This document shows positions 34,493-43,374 of a stretch of 64,000 bases of DNA, in pieces (the stretch's first letter is position 1; each line of letters begins with the position of its first letter). The notes beneath the pieces were generated by a model. It saw nothing but the letters and a program-made list of their open reading frames with translations. It was not told the origin of the DNA and did not search any database. The DNA comes from JANSWY01 sp965243755. GTDB taxonomy: Bacteria; Bacteroidota; Bacteroidia; Cytophagales; Cyclobacteriaceae. The stretch is from NCBI GenBank assembly GCA_965243755.1, contig CBDEVW010000001.1, positions 310,001 to 374,000 of the forward strand, in the 5' to 3' direction. Both the position numbers and the translations under genes were made by a program.

Positions 34493-35500
34493 TCACGGGA
34501 TATAAAAATCAAATACAATATCATTCATGCATTTAAAATGACCTTTAGGACATTTGGTGTGCCCAAGTTTAGAACAAGGCCTGCAACCAATTTTGTTGTT
34601 TTCAAAGACCGTAAACTTAGTACCATACGGATACATGCCAAACCTTGGAATGGTGTTTCCCCATATACTAAAGATAGTCTTTCGAAATGCTGCAGCCACA
34701 TGCATCAGGCCAGTATCATGCGTAAACACAACTTTGGCCTGACTGACAAGAGAAGCTGATTGATGAAAATTGAATTTTCCACAGGCATTGAAAATCGTAG
34801 TTTTTTTTCCTAATTCTTTTAGACCATCTTCAATTTCTTCTGTGGTGTTTTCCCGGGAAAAGAATCTCTCTATTTCTTCAGCTGCTTCAATATCTTCTGC
34901 TCCACCTAATAACACAACCGGCTTGTTAATCTTGTCACATAATTCAATGAGTCGTTTGACAGGAAGCCGTTTGGTCCTAAATCTGCCTCCAATCACCACC
35001 GCAACAAATTCTTTCTGATGTGACGCAGGTAGCCATTCCTTCTCGACCTCATACTTATCAGGAATGAAATAATCCAATCCCATCCCATCATTTACAACAC
35101 CAAGAGAAGATACAGCTCCAAAGTATCGATCCACAATGTGAACATTGGGAAGGAGATCAATCTTAAAGTTTACCAACAACCACTTTTTCAGGTTGAGTTT
35201 ATTGAAACTGGCGCTCTTAACACCTAGAAAGGTCTTTATAATGCTGGTCCGAAGGTTATGATGCAGATCGATCACATAGTTGAATTTTTCAGCCCTAAGT
35301 GCTTTGATCAATGGAGGTAATTGGCCTGAGAAAGTGTGTACCTTAGATATATATGGGTTGGTTTCATGCAAAAACTTAAACTCCTCTTTGGTACAGAAAT
35401 GAATTTCCACATCCGGTAATTGTTTGTGCAAGGATCGAATTACAGGCGTGGTTAAAATAATGTCTCCAATGGAAGAAAATCTTATAATCAGTATTTTCAT
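34493..35500 (-). CDS. GT9 family glycosyltransferase (heptosyltransferase-like)
   Basis: About 335 residues with the GT9 start MKILIIRFSSIGDIILTTPV, a GT-B fold, and the nucleotide-sugar site VVLLGGAEDIEAAEEI and VVFTHDTGLMHVAAAF. The C terminus has a Cys/His cluster (GCRPCSKLGHTKCPKGHFKC) that could bind metal; similar clusters occur in other Bacteroidota GT9 proteins. Members add heptose or another sugar to lipopolysaccharide core. The ATG at 35500 is preferred over one three codons upstream. Confidence 0.88.
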   Translation of the reverse strand: MKILIIRFSSIGDIILTTPVIRSLHKQLPDVEIHFCTKEEFKFLHETNPYISKVHTFSGQLPPLIKALRAEKFNYVIDLHHNLRTSIIKTFLGVKSASFNKLNLKKWLLVNFKIDLLPNVHIVDRYFGAVSSLGVVNDGMGLDYFIPDKYEVEKEWLPASHQKEFVAVVIGGRFRTKRLPVKRLIELCDKINKPVVLLGGAEDIEAAEEIERFFSRENTTEEIEDGLKELGKKTTIFNACGKFNFHQSASLVSQAKVVFTHDTGLMHVAAAFRKTIFSIWGNTIPRFGMYPYGTKFTVFENNKIGCRPCSKLGHTKCPKGHFKCMNDIVFDFYIP

Positions 35501-35667
35501 TTTTGTCATGGAGTACTCAATTAGCTGAAAAGTGAAATATTATGGAATCCAGAACCAAATCTGACCGTAAAGATCAATAGATTCCTGTGAATTTAATTGA
35601 AATACAATTATCTTATATAGAGCGCTATCTTATCTTTAAGATTTAGCTATTTAAATAAACTTTCAAT

Positions 35668-36072
35668 ATGAACTATTGGTTAATCAAGTCTGAACCTAAC
35701 ACTTATTCCTGGGATGATTTTGTGAAATTGGGCCGTGATCATTGGGATGGTGTACGAAACTATCAGGCCCGCAACAATATGAAAGCCATGAAGGTAGGAG
35801 ACCAGGCTTTGTTTTATCACAGTGTGAATGAAAAAAGTATAGTGGGCATTGCTGAAGTAGTTAAAGAATCCTATCCGGACCCCACCACCGAGGACGACCG
35901 ATGGATTGTTGTGGATTTTGTGCCTGTAAGAAAACTGGATAAACCCGTAACGTTGGCCGATATTAAGTCGGATGACCGACTATCAGAAATGGTACTGGTA
36001 AGAAATTCCAGACTATCAGTTCAGCCGGTAAAGAAAGAAGAGTTTGATATAATTTTAAGCAAAAGCCAATAA
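35668..36072 (+). CDS. EVE domain protein
   Basis: A 134-residue protein that is a single EVE domain. It opens with MNYWLIKSEPNTYSWDDF, contains WDGVRNYQARNNMKAMKVGD and LFYHSVNEKSIVGIAEVVKE, and ends near LVRNSRLSVQPVKKEEF. EVE belongs to the PUA-like superfamily and is thought to bind modified bases in RNA or DNA. Its biological target here is unknown. TATCTTTA (35631-35638, 7 of 8 to TAnnTTTG) is a possible promoter element. Confidence 0.92.
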   Translation: MNYWLIKSEPNTYSWDDFVKLGRDHWDGVRNYQARNNMKAMKVGDQALFYHSVNEKSIVGIAEVVKESYPDPTTEDDRWIVVDFVPVRKLDKPVTLADIKSDDRLSEMVLVRNSRLSVQPVKKEEFDIILSKSQ

Positions 36073-36103
36073 GGGAAAGCAAGAATTAACTTTTTACTAT
36101 TGT

Positions 36104-37678
36104 ATGAAATATTCCTTGATCATAGTATTTTCTTTAGTTTGCATATCTGCACTCACCGCTCAAAAGAAAAAAGAATCTGACACCTCCCAGGTTATTAATC
36201 AAACTAACCGGCTCGAGATTGAAATTGGCGATGATGATCATGATTTTACGGTAATCCCAGGAGAAGAAAATGGCTTAATGTTGGTAACAGAAACCAGCAG
36301 AACTCAGTCTGATGGACTTCAGTGGATGCTTCAGGGAATAGACACCTCACTAAATATTGTTTGGAAAAGGAGTCTTGTCACTCCATTTGGCAGTTACTTT
36401 AAAGGGTACGAGTATTCTGATGATCATTATTATCTATTGTTTGGAACCTCAGAATACCGCAGAGAAGACATGTCTATGTGGCGAATCAATGCCGCTACAA
36501 CCGACACTGTCAGATATGAAATTAACACCGTTTTCCCAATTGACCTCAAATATTTCGAAATAGTAGGCAACACTGCCATTTTAGGTGGATATGCATTCTA
36601 CAAACCTGTCATTCTGTTGTTCGACATGACGACACGGCGACCAAAAGTGCTCCCCGGAATTTACAACAACTTTAGTGAGATATTAGATGTTGTACCAAAT
36701 GATGATCTAAGGATATTCACCGTGATCATGACTGAACGCATGCCCAATAAATTAAACACAGTCAGTATCAAATCCTTTACTTCTGATGGGACGCTCATAC
36801 AAAACCGAAATTTGTTACCCGGTGAAGACAAAAGCCTTCTTGATGGGGCGTCAACTACTTTTCTTTCCGGATACCAATATGTAGCAGGCACCTATGCTCG
36901 CAAAAAATCTGAATTTTCCAGGGGACTATATCTTGCCCGCCTCAAAAATGGCATACAGGAATTCATAGAGTATCACAATTATGGTGATTTAAATAACTTT
37001 TTCAGCTACATGTCTGACCGGAGAGAGCAGCGGGTAAAAGAACGCATCAAGCGAAGAAAAAGCCTCGGTAAAAAAATAAGGTTCAATTATCGATTAATGG
37101 TACATGATATCATCGAGAGGGATAACGAATACATTTTAGTTGGTGAAGCCTATTATCCAAGATACAGATCAGCAACTACAACTTATGGAAGACCATATGC
37201 TGGTTTTGGAGGGTATGGCATGCCTAATTCATTTAACCCATATTTCATTGGCTACCGGTACACACATGCGGTTGTGGTAGGATTTAGTAAAAGTGGTGAT
37301 ATATTATGGGACAACAGCTTTGAGATCAACGATGTGCAAACTCCTGTACTGAGAGAATTCGTGAAAGTAACTGTAGATGAAGATGGTGATAAAATTGTAC
37401 TTCTATACCTCTATGACAATACCATCAGATCTAAAATCATCAAAGGAAACGAAATCCTGGAAGGCATTACATTTAACCCTGTCAAGCTAAGTTACGAGAG
37501 TGATGAGGCCAAATCTACCGATAAGGAAGTAGAAGGTCTGGAAATCTGGTACGACAATAAGCTATTTGGTTACGGCAAACAAAAAATCAAGAACATTAGA
37601 GAGAAAGACGTGAAACTTAATCGCCGAATATTTTACATCAATAAAATTGAATACGAAAAAGAAGTCAGCTTTCAGTAA
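36104..37678 (+). CDS. Secreted protein of unknown function
   Basis: A 524-residue protein with a signal peptide (LTA before QKK). The mature part consists of beta-strand-rich stretches (LQWMLQGIDTSLNIVWKRSL, DHYYLLFGTSEYR, NTAILGGYAFYKPVILLFD), which suggests a propeller-like fold, interrupted by a very basic helix near residues 305-325 (REQRVKERIKRRKSLGKK). The C terminus does not show a type IX tail. I cannot name a family. It lies 31 bases after the EVE gene. Confidence 0.8.
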   Translation: MKYSLIIVFSLVCISALTAQKKKESDTSQVINQTNRLEIEIGDDDHDFTVIPGEENGLMLVTETSRTQSDGLQWMLQGIDTSLNIVWKRSLVTPFGSYFKGYEYSDDHYYLLFGTSEYRREDMSMWRINAATTDTVRYEINTVFPIDLKYFEIVGNTAILGGYAFYKPVILLFDMTTRRPKVLPGIYNNFSEILDVVPNDDLRIFTVIMTERMPNKLNTVSIKSFTSDGTLIQNRNLLPGEDKSLLDGASTTFLSGYQYVAGTYARKKSEFSRGLYLARLKNGIQEFIEYHNYGDLNNFFSYMSDRREQRVKERIKRRKSLGKKIRFNYRLMVHDIIERDNEYILVGEAYYPRYRSATTTYGRPYAGFGGYGMPNSFNPYFIGYRYTHAVVVGFSKSGDILWDNSFEINDVQTPVLREFVKVTVDEDGDKIVLLYLYDNTIRSKIIKGNEILEGITFNPVKLSYESDEAKSTDKEVEGLEIWYDNKLFGYGKQKIKNIREKDVKLNRRIFYINKIEYEKEVSFQ

Positions 37679-37694
37679 TTTTTATTCACTTCAT

Positions 37695-37702
37695 TATATT
37701 TG
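37695..37702 (+). promoter_or_regulatory. -7 element of pyrRB
   Basis: TATATTTG is a perfect TAnnTTTG match, 16 bases before the pyrR ATG. The predicted leader of about 10 bases is too short for a PyrR-type attenuator, and it rules out the upstream TTG start at 37700. Confidence 0.55.
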
Positions 37703-37717
37703 CTCACAAATCAAGTG

Positions 37718-38266
37718 ATGCAAAAAAGACTCCTTCTCGACCCTAAAAGACTTCAGATCACAATAGATCGATTGTGTCACCAATTAATTGAAAATCATCA
37801 GGATTTTTCACAGAGCGTGATATTGGGATTACAACCAAGAGGCATTTACCTGGCAGAACGAATTGTGGCCAGGTTAAATAAACTTACCAATTCTAAAATT
37901 CCCCTTGGCTACCTGGATACTACATTTTACAGGGATGACTTCAGAAGACGAGATCAACCTATAAAACCGAATGAAACAAGGGTCCCTTTCATCATTGAAA
38001 ACAAAAAGGTCATTCTAATAGATGATGTGCTATTTACGGGAAGATCCGTAAGAGCTGCATTGGATGCTATGATCGCTTTTGGTCGTCCTCACAAAGTAGA
38101 ATTTATGGTGCTGATCGATCGGTTGTATACCAGAGAAATTCCTGTAGAAGCTAATTACATTGGCAAAAAGGTAAATACACTGAAATCACAAAAGGTTTTG
38201 GTGGAATTGACCGAACAAGGGCACGAAGAGGATAATATTTGGTTAATGAACATTGAAAATAAATGA
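37718..38266 (+). CDS. pyrR: PyrR: bifunctional pyrimidine regulator/uracil phosphoribosyltransferase
   Basis: About 182 residues, a type I phosphoribosyltransferase. It has the PRPP loop VILIDDVLFTGRSVRAALD (residues about 92-110) and the PyrR-type LGYLDTTFYRDDF and DRLYTREIPVEANYIGKKV segments. PyrR binds pyr mRNA and also has weak uracil PRTase activity. The stop overlaps the pyrB start by 4 bases. The promoter leaves almost no leader, so attenuation in this operon is not apparent and the enzyme may serve mainly in uracil salvage or act on other mRNAs. Confidence 0.92.
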   Translation: MQKRLLLDPKRLQITIDRLCHQLIENHQDFSQSVILGLQPRGIYLAERIVARLNKLTNSKIPLGYLDTTFYRDDFRRRDQPIKPNETRVPFIIENKKVILIDDVLFTGRSVRAALDAMIAFGRPHKVEFMVLIDRLYTREIPVEANYIGKKVNTLKSQKVLVELTEQGHEEDNIWLMNIENK

Positions 38267-39201
38267 GCCAGCTGGAATCAAAACATTTACTTGGAATCAA
38301 AGACCTCTCGAGGGAAGAGATAGAACTTATTTTTGAAACCGCTGACAACTTTAAGGATGTAATTAACCGACCGATCAAAAAGGTTCCTTCTCTACGAGAT
38401 GTGACGATTGCAAATGTTTTTTTTGAGAACTCCACAAGAACCCGTCTGTCATTTGAACTGGCCGAAAAAAGGCTGTCTGCAGATGTAATTAATTTTTCAT
38501 CTTCCTCAAGCAGTGTAAAGAAGGGTGAAACGCTGCTTGATACGGTAAATAATATTCTGGCCATGAAGGTAGACATGATCGTAATGCGACATGGCAGCCC
38601 AGGAGCACCTCACTTCTTGTCCAAACACATTGATGCTAATATCGTGAACGCTGGTGATGGAACGCATGAACACCCCACTCAGGCACTACTCGATACATTT
38701 TCGATACGTGAGAAATTTGGTTCGCTGGAAGGTCTCAGGGTGGTAATAGTTGGGGATATTCTGCATTCACGTGTAGCGCTCTCTAATATTTTTGCGCTTA
38801 AAAAGCTTGGAGCAGAAGTGATGGTATGTGGCCCAATCACATTACTACCCAAACACATAGCATCACTTGGGGTAAAAGTGGAACTAGATGTAAAAAAGGC
38901 ATTGGAATGGTGTGATATAGCCAATGTACTGCGAATACAATTGGAAAGACAGCAAATCAAGTATTTCCCATCATTAAGAGAATACTCCTTGTATTACGGG
39001 ATCAATAAGCAATTACTTGATTCGATTGATAAGGAAATAACCATCATGCACCCTGGCCCTATAAACAGAGGAGTAGAACTTAATAGTGATGTAGCAGACT
39101 CAGAAAACTCAATCATTCTTGATCAGGTAGAAAATGGGGTAGCTATCAGGATGGCAGTATTGTATTTACTTGCAGGAAAAACCAATACATTAAACCAGTA
39201 A
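38263..39201 (+). CDS. pyrB: Aspartate carbamoyltransferase catalytic subunit
   Basis: A 312-residue transcarbamoylase. The carbamoyl-phosphate site is FENSTRTRLSFE, followed by HPTQALLD, GDILHSRVALSN and a C-terminal MHPGPINRGVEL that includes the Asp-binding residues. It makes carbamoyl-aspartate, the committed step of pyrimidine synthesis. No pyrI regulatory gene is adjacent. It is translationally coupled to pyrR (ATGA). Its 3' end overlaps the convergent thioredoxin-fold gene by 12 bases. Confidence 0.96.
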   Translation: MSQLESKHLLGIKDLSREEIELIFETADNFKDVINRPIKKVPSLRDVTIANVFFENSTRTRLSFELAEKRLSADVINFSSSSSSVKKGETLLDTVNNILAMKVDMIVMRHGSPGAPHFLSKHIDANIVNAGDGTHEHPTQALLDTFSIREKFGSLEGLRVVIVGDILHSRVALSNIFALKKLGAEVMVCGPITLLPKHIASLGVKVELDVKKALEWCDIANVLRIQLERQQIKYFPSLREYSLYYGINKQLLDSIDKEITIMHPGPINRGVELNSDVADSENSIILDQVENGVAIRMAVLYLLAGKTNTLNQ

Positions 39202-39801
39202 ATTGATCAGTTCCTTCTGAAGAGATAGTCCCTTATCTTTATTGTACCATTGTTGTGTAGCAATTGAGAATTCCTCGCTCGTCATAACCGGGTTTTTCTT
39301 ATGCGCCAAAACCATTTCCTGTAGTTGCTTTGGACGAGGACCCCATGTACCTAATACATTTTGGGAATCCTTGTCAATAATGACCAGTTTTGGTATTGAA
39401 CGTGCTCCATTGGTGGTGAAGTTATCCATCAGCGCTGGTTGAGCATCTCGCAAATGAACCCGCAATTTAATTTTAGGATTAACAGATGATATCTTATTGA
39501 TAATTGGTAGGTTTTGCGCTGCATCTCCACACCAGGATTCTGTTAGCACAACCCAGATTTGCTCCCTGTTGATTCCCTGAAAGAATTCAATAGTTTCCTC
39601 CTCAAGTGCTATGGTTTTATCTAGCCGCTTCATCCGTTGATGATTAAGCTGAGTGTATTTCACATATTTATCACTTTGGTTTTCACCAGTAGTCTGTCCT
39701 GTATTAACCAACTCTTCCATCAACGACTTGAAGAACTCATAACTGTATGATTCCTCTAATCTAAAATTGATTGCTATTTCCAGCAGATTCATATTTACCA
39801 T
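39190..39801 (-). CDS. Thioredoxin-fold protein with a single active-site Cys
   Basis: A 203-residue cytoplasmic protein of the thioredoxin-like family common in Bacteroidota. The site reads VVLTESWCGDAAQNLPIIN, so only the first Cys of the usual CxxC is present, and the cis-Pro loop is RSIPKLVIIDKD. A single Cys suggests glutathione-like or monothiol chemistry, or a non-redox role. A second in-frame ATG at 39792 is equally possible as the start. It overlaps the end of pyrB (12 bases, convergent). Confidence 0.85.
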   Translation of the reverse strand: MVNMNLLEIAINFRLEESYSYEFFKSLMEELVNTGQTTGENQSDKYVKYTQLNHQRMKRLDKTIALEEETIEFFQGINREQIWVVLTESWCGDAAQNLPIINKISSVNPKIKLRVHLRDAQPALMDNFTTNGARSIPKLVIIDKDSQNVLGTWGPRPKQLQEMVLAHKKNPVMTSEEFSIATQQWYNKDKGLSLQKELINLLV

Positions 39802-39875
39802 GTATTTACATGTACATACACAGAAATAACTTGGATAGTTTCACCCTCTTCACGATAAGTCATGAGGTTGACAAA

Positions 39876-41219
39876 CTACTTTCCTACATAATTAAATGGA
39901 GTGATTGCCGCCAACTCCTTTTTGATGTCATCGGAAACGTTGAGCTCCTTGATGAATGATTGGATAGACTTCTCTGTAATCGCTTCATTAGTCCTTGTAA
40001 GCGCTTTAAGTGCTTCGTAAGGATTTGGGAAATTTTCTCTTCTCAGAATTGTTTGGATCGCTTCCGCAACCACTGCCCAATTCTGTTCCAGATCAGCCTT
40101 AATTGCAGCTTCATTAATTTCCAGCTTGTCAATACCTTTCTTCAGTGATTTTAATGCGATTACGGTATGGGCAATTGGGACACCAATATTTCTCAACACC
40201 GTGCTATCTGTAAGGTCTCTTTGTAATCTGGAAATCGGCAACTTTGCACTCAGGTGACTGAATAAGGCATTTGCAATTCCAAGATTTCCTTCTGCGTTTT
40301 CAAAGTCAATTGGGTTTACCTTGTGAGGCATTGCAGATGATCCTACCTCGTTGGCGTTAATTTTTTGCTTGAAGTAATTCATGGAAACATATTGCCATAC
40401 GTCTCTACTAAAGTCAATCAATATAGTATTGATCCGCTTAAAGGAATCCATAAGCGCTGCAAGGTGATCGTAATGCTCTATCTGGGTGGTTGGCTTGCTT
40501 CGTGTCAACCCCAGATAGCTCTCCACAAACTTATTCCCAAAGGCATGCCAGTCAATGTCAGGATACGCTACAAAATGGGCATTGAAATTTCCTGTAGCCC
40601 CACCAAACTTCGCTGCAAACGGAATGGTTTCTGAACGATCAGTCTGCTGGACCAGTCTCTCATGGAATACCCTGATCTCTTTCCCCAGACGGGTAGGAGA
40701 AGCTGGCTGACCGTGAGTTTTGGCAAGCATTGGGATATCTTTCCATTCCTCCGCTTTATCAAATAAAATCTTAATGACTTCATCCAGCAAAGGATATACA
40801 TTTTCCACTAAAGATTCTTTCAACAACAGCGGTATGGCAGTATTATTAATATCCTGGCTGGTCAGGCCGAAATGGATAAACTCTTTGAACTGCTGTAATC
40901 CTAATCGATCAAAATGCTCCTTAATAAAGTATTCAACGGCCTTAACATCATGATTAGTAGTTTTTTCGATTTCTTTTATTTGCTCAGCATCCGCAATAGA
41001 GAAATCTTCATAAATCTTTCTTAGTGATGGAATTTGTTGATCATTAAAATCTTTCAGCTGAGGAATCCCTTTTTCAAACAAAGCAATGAAATACTCAATC
41101 TCCACTCTTACCCGATACTTGATTAATCCAAATTCGGAATAATAGGGTGCGAGATCACTTACCTGTCTTCTGTACCTTCCATCAACTGGAGAAATTGCCG
41201 TTAATACTTCTAAATCCAT
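39876..41219 (-). CDS. purB: Adenylosuccinate lyase
   Basis: About 447 residues of the fumarase/aspartase superfamily, close to the length of E. coli PurB. Landmarks are SPVDGRYRRQV at the N terminus, KTHGQPASPTRLGKEI, and the superfamily signature GSSAMPHKVNPIDFENAEGN with the catalytic Ser loop. It acts twice in purine synthesis, on SAICAR and on adenylosuccinate. The ATG at 41219 is chosen over one eight codons upstream because the -7 element at 41241-41248 would leave no leader for the longer form. Confidence 0.95.
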   Translation of the reverse strand: MDLEVLTAISPVDGRYRRQVSDLAPYYSEFGLIKYRVRVEIEYFIALFEKGIPQLKDFNDQQIPSLRKIYEDFSIADAEQIKEIEKTTNHDVKAVEYFIKEHFDRLGLQQFKEFIHFGLTSQDINNTAIPLLLKESLVENVYPLLDEVIKILFDKAEEWKDIPMLAKTHGQPASPTRLGKEIRVFHERLVQQTDRSETIPFAAKFGGATGNFNAHFVAYPDIDWHAFGNKFVESYLGLTRSKPTTQIEHYDHLAALMDSFKRINTILIDFSRDVWQYVSMNYFKQKINANEVGSSAMPHKVNPIDFENAEGNLGIANALFSHLSAKLPISRLQRDLTDSTVLRNIGVPIAHTVIALKSLKKGIDKLEINEAAIKADLEQNWAVVAEAIQTILRRENFPNPYEALKALTRTNEAITEKSIQSFIKELNVSDDIKKELAAITPFNYVGK

Positions 41220-41240
41220 TCGTTTTTTCTTTGAAAGTCG

Positions 41241-41269
41241 CAAAAATAGGTAATACTGGCCTACCTTTG
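41241..41269. promoter_or_regulatory. Divergent promoter region, purB and reductase gene
   Basis: Two perfect TAnnTTTG elements face opposite ways: TATTTTTG on the minus strand (41241-41248, for purB) and TACCTTTG on the plus strand (41262-41269, for the flavin reductase). Neither has a clear TTG -33 element at standard spacing. Confidence 0.55.
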
Positions 41270-41353
41270 CGCCCGATTGAATAAAGAATTCTTAATCTTT
41301 TGAAAACTATCTCGCTCATCTGTTTGTTGAGTGCAGAAATATAGAAATGGAAT

Positions 41354-42454
41354 ATGGTATTTGGATTATTTAAAAAGAAGAACAAAGAAACCAGAAAAAG
41401 TGATCAGCGATATTTTGACCTTACAGTAAAGGAAGTTGTACAAGTTACACCTGATGCTGTGAATGTCGTATTCGAGAATCCAGGTGACAATTTCAACTAC
41501 GAACCTGGTCAGTTTATTACTTTGATCCTTACCATAGACGGTAAAAAAATCCGACGTGCCTATTCGTTGTGCACTACTCCAGGAGTAGATGAATTTCCTG
41601 CCGTAACTGTGAAACGGGTAGAGGGTGGCATCATGTCAAACTATGTGAATGATCATGTAAAAGCAGGTGATGTCATAGAAGTGATGGAGCCAATGGGCAT
41701 GTTTACGACGACCTACATGGAGGATGCGGAAAGACATATCGTATTGTTTGGTGGCGGAAGCGGGATCACGCCATTGATATCCATACTAAAAGCAGTTCTG
41801 AACCGCGAACCAAAATCCCAGGTTTCGTTAATATATGCCAACAGAGATGAAAATTCAATCATTTTTAAAAATGAACTTGACGCACTTCAGGAGGCAAACA
41901 AAGACCGATTGAAAATTATTCACTCATTGGACAACCCTGCCAATGGATGGAACGGATATGCAGGCTTATTAACCAACGAGAAACTCAAGGACATTCTCAA
42001 AGAGCTTCCTCTGAAGGATAATGATCAAACTACCTATTTTACCTGTGGCCCTGAGCCGTTGATGAACATTGTTTTCTCTACATTGGAGGAGCTTGGCATT
42101 CCTGAGGAGAGAAGAAACAGAGAAAGTTTTGTCGCCGGAGCTACCTCCCCCGGGGAAATCATCGATGCAGATGCTGGTGATGCAAAACAAGTAAAACTTA
42201 TCCTTGATGGTCAGGAATATGAATTTGAAGTTGCCCCGGGAAAACCAATTCTGGAAGCTGCTTTAGAAGCAGACATTGACATGCCTTATTCCTGCCAAAG
42301 TGGTTTGTGCACTGCCTGCCGTGGAAAATGCTTATCAGGAAAAGTAAGCACTGACGAAGCAGATGGACTCTCCCAGGATGAACTGGATGATGGCTATGTG
42401 CTTACATGCATCGGAAAACCACTTACCGATGATGTTGTGGTAGAAATTGGTTAA
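41354..42454 (+). CDS. Flavin-dependent NAD(P)H reductase with 2Fe-2S domain (PaaE-like)
   Basis: A 366-residue three-domain reductase. The FAD-binding barrel (about 10-110) has RRAYSLCTTP; the NAD(P)H domain (about 120-260) starts with IVLFGGGSGITPLISIL; the C-terminal plant-type ferredoxin domain (about 275-366) has Cys ligands in PYSCQSGLCTACRGKCLSGK and the distal LTCIGKP. The layout is that of phenylacetyl-CoA epoxidase reductase PaaE and of ring-oxygenase or hydroxylase reductases. No oxygenase genes are nearby, so its partner is unknown; acyl-lipid desaturase or hydroxylase use is possible. Confidence 0.9.
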   Translation: MVFGLFKKKNKETRKSDQRYFDLTVKEVVQVTPDAVNVVFENPGDNFNYEPGQFITLILTIDGKKIRRAYSLCTTPGVDEFPAVTVKRVEGGIMSNYVNDHVKAGDVIEVMEPMGMFTTTYMEDAERHIVLFGGGSGITPLISILKAVLNREPKSQVSLIYANRDENSIIFKNELDALQEANKDRLKIIHSLDNPANGWNGYAGLLTNEKLKDILKELPLKDNDQTTYFTCGPEPLMNIVFSTLEELGIPEERRNRESFVAGATSPGEIIDADAGDAKQVKLILDGQEYEFEVAPGKPILEAALEADIDMPYSCQSGLCTACRGKCLSGKVSTDEADGLSQDELDDGYVLTCIGKPLTDDVVVEIG

Positions 42455-42462
42455 TGTTCATT

Positions 42463-43374
42463 TCATTCAACCGACAATAGAAATTTGACAGGGACCGGAA
42501 GACGTGCATTCCAGTCCCTTTCAGTATGCGCTGCTCCTGGAAATTCTCTGCTCATATAATTATTGTTACCACTTTTTCTTCCCTGAAACACCTGATCAAC
42601 CTTCTTTTGATATGATGGATAAAATTGGTCCAGTGTTTCGGTCCCGTAATCAAAATATAGTTTTCTGCCATTGAGCAATTCCTTTCTGAAGCTCATGTAA
42701 TTCTGAAAAGCCTGGGGGATTTGCTCATTTGCAGCAAAACCACCAATCCAGTGGGTAGAAAGACATGCAGCTCCTCCGAAAATGTCCGGATACTCGAAAA
42801 ATGCATACATTGATATCAGTCCACCCATACTGGAGCCTGCTATGAAAGTATTCTCTCTAGCAGATGATGTGGAGAAATTTTTATCTACATAAGGCTTTAG
42901 TTCATATACCAGAAACTTTAGATAATTATCAGAATTCACAGGTTTGCCAAACAATGGTGACTGCCCTCTTTTCAATTGCATAAGGGAATCTCTTACCTCC
43001 TTTGACAGTGACATAAATGGTTTCTCGGGAAAGTAATCAGAATGACGTTCGCTACTCACATTTGACACTCCTACTACAATACACTGACGAATCTCGCCAG
43101 CATCTATTAATTGCTGAACAACCTCATCCACTCCCCATTCTTGTTTGTTCCACGTCACTGTTGAGTCAAAGAGCATTTGACCATCATGCATATACAATAC
43201 AGGGTATGATTTCTCTTTTACATATCCTTCCGGCAACCAAACATAGACATTGCGGGGAGAAACGTACTTTGACGCAAAGTCTGAGATCTCAACTAATGCC
43301 CCACTTGCCACCTTCGGTTGAGCCATCAGCATGAAAGTAGAAAGTATTGCAACAATTATTAATCCTATTCTCAT
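42463..43374 (-). CDS. Secreted alpha/beta-hydrolase esterase (esterase D/CE1-like)
   Basis: A 303-residue secreted hydrolase (signal peptide ends LMA before QPK). It has the nucleophile elbow GSSMGG, the oxyanion region YPVLYMHDGQMLFD and a catalytic His in PGAAHTERDWNARLP. Similar proteins are annotated as esterase D, IroE or CE1-like carbohydrate esterases. The start overlaps the stop of the GH13 gene by 4 bases, so it is co-translated with a secreted amylase. A role in polysaccharide or siderophore ester hydrolysis cannot be separated from sequence alone. Confidence 0.85.
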   Translation of the reverse strand: MRIGLIIVAILSTFMLMAQPKVASGALVEISDFASKYVSPRNVYVWLPEGYVKEKSYPVLYMHDGQMLFDSTVTWNKQEWGVDEVVQQLIDAGEIRQCIVVGVSNVSSERHSDYFPEKPFMSLSKEVRDSLMQLKRGQSPLFGKPVNSDNYLKFLVYELKPYVDKNFSTSSARENTFIAGSSMGGLISMYAFFEYPDIFGGAACLSTHWIGGFAANEQIPQAFQNYMSFRKELLNGRKLYFDYGTETLDQFYPSYQKKVDQVFQGRKSGNNNYMSREFPGAAHTERDWNARLPVPVKFLLSVE

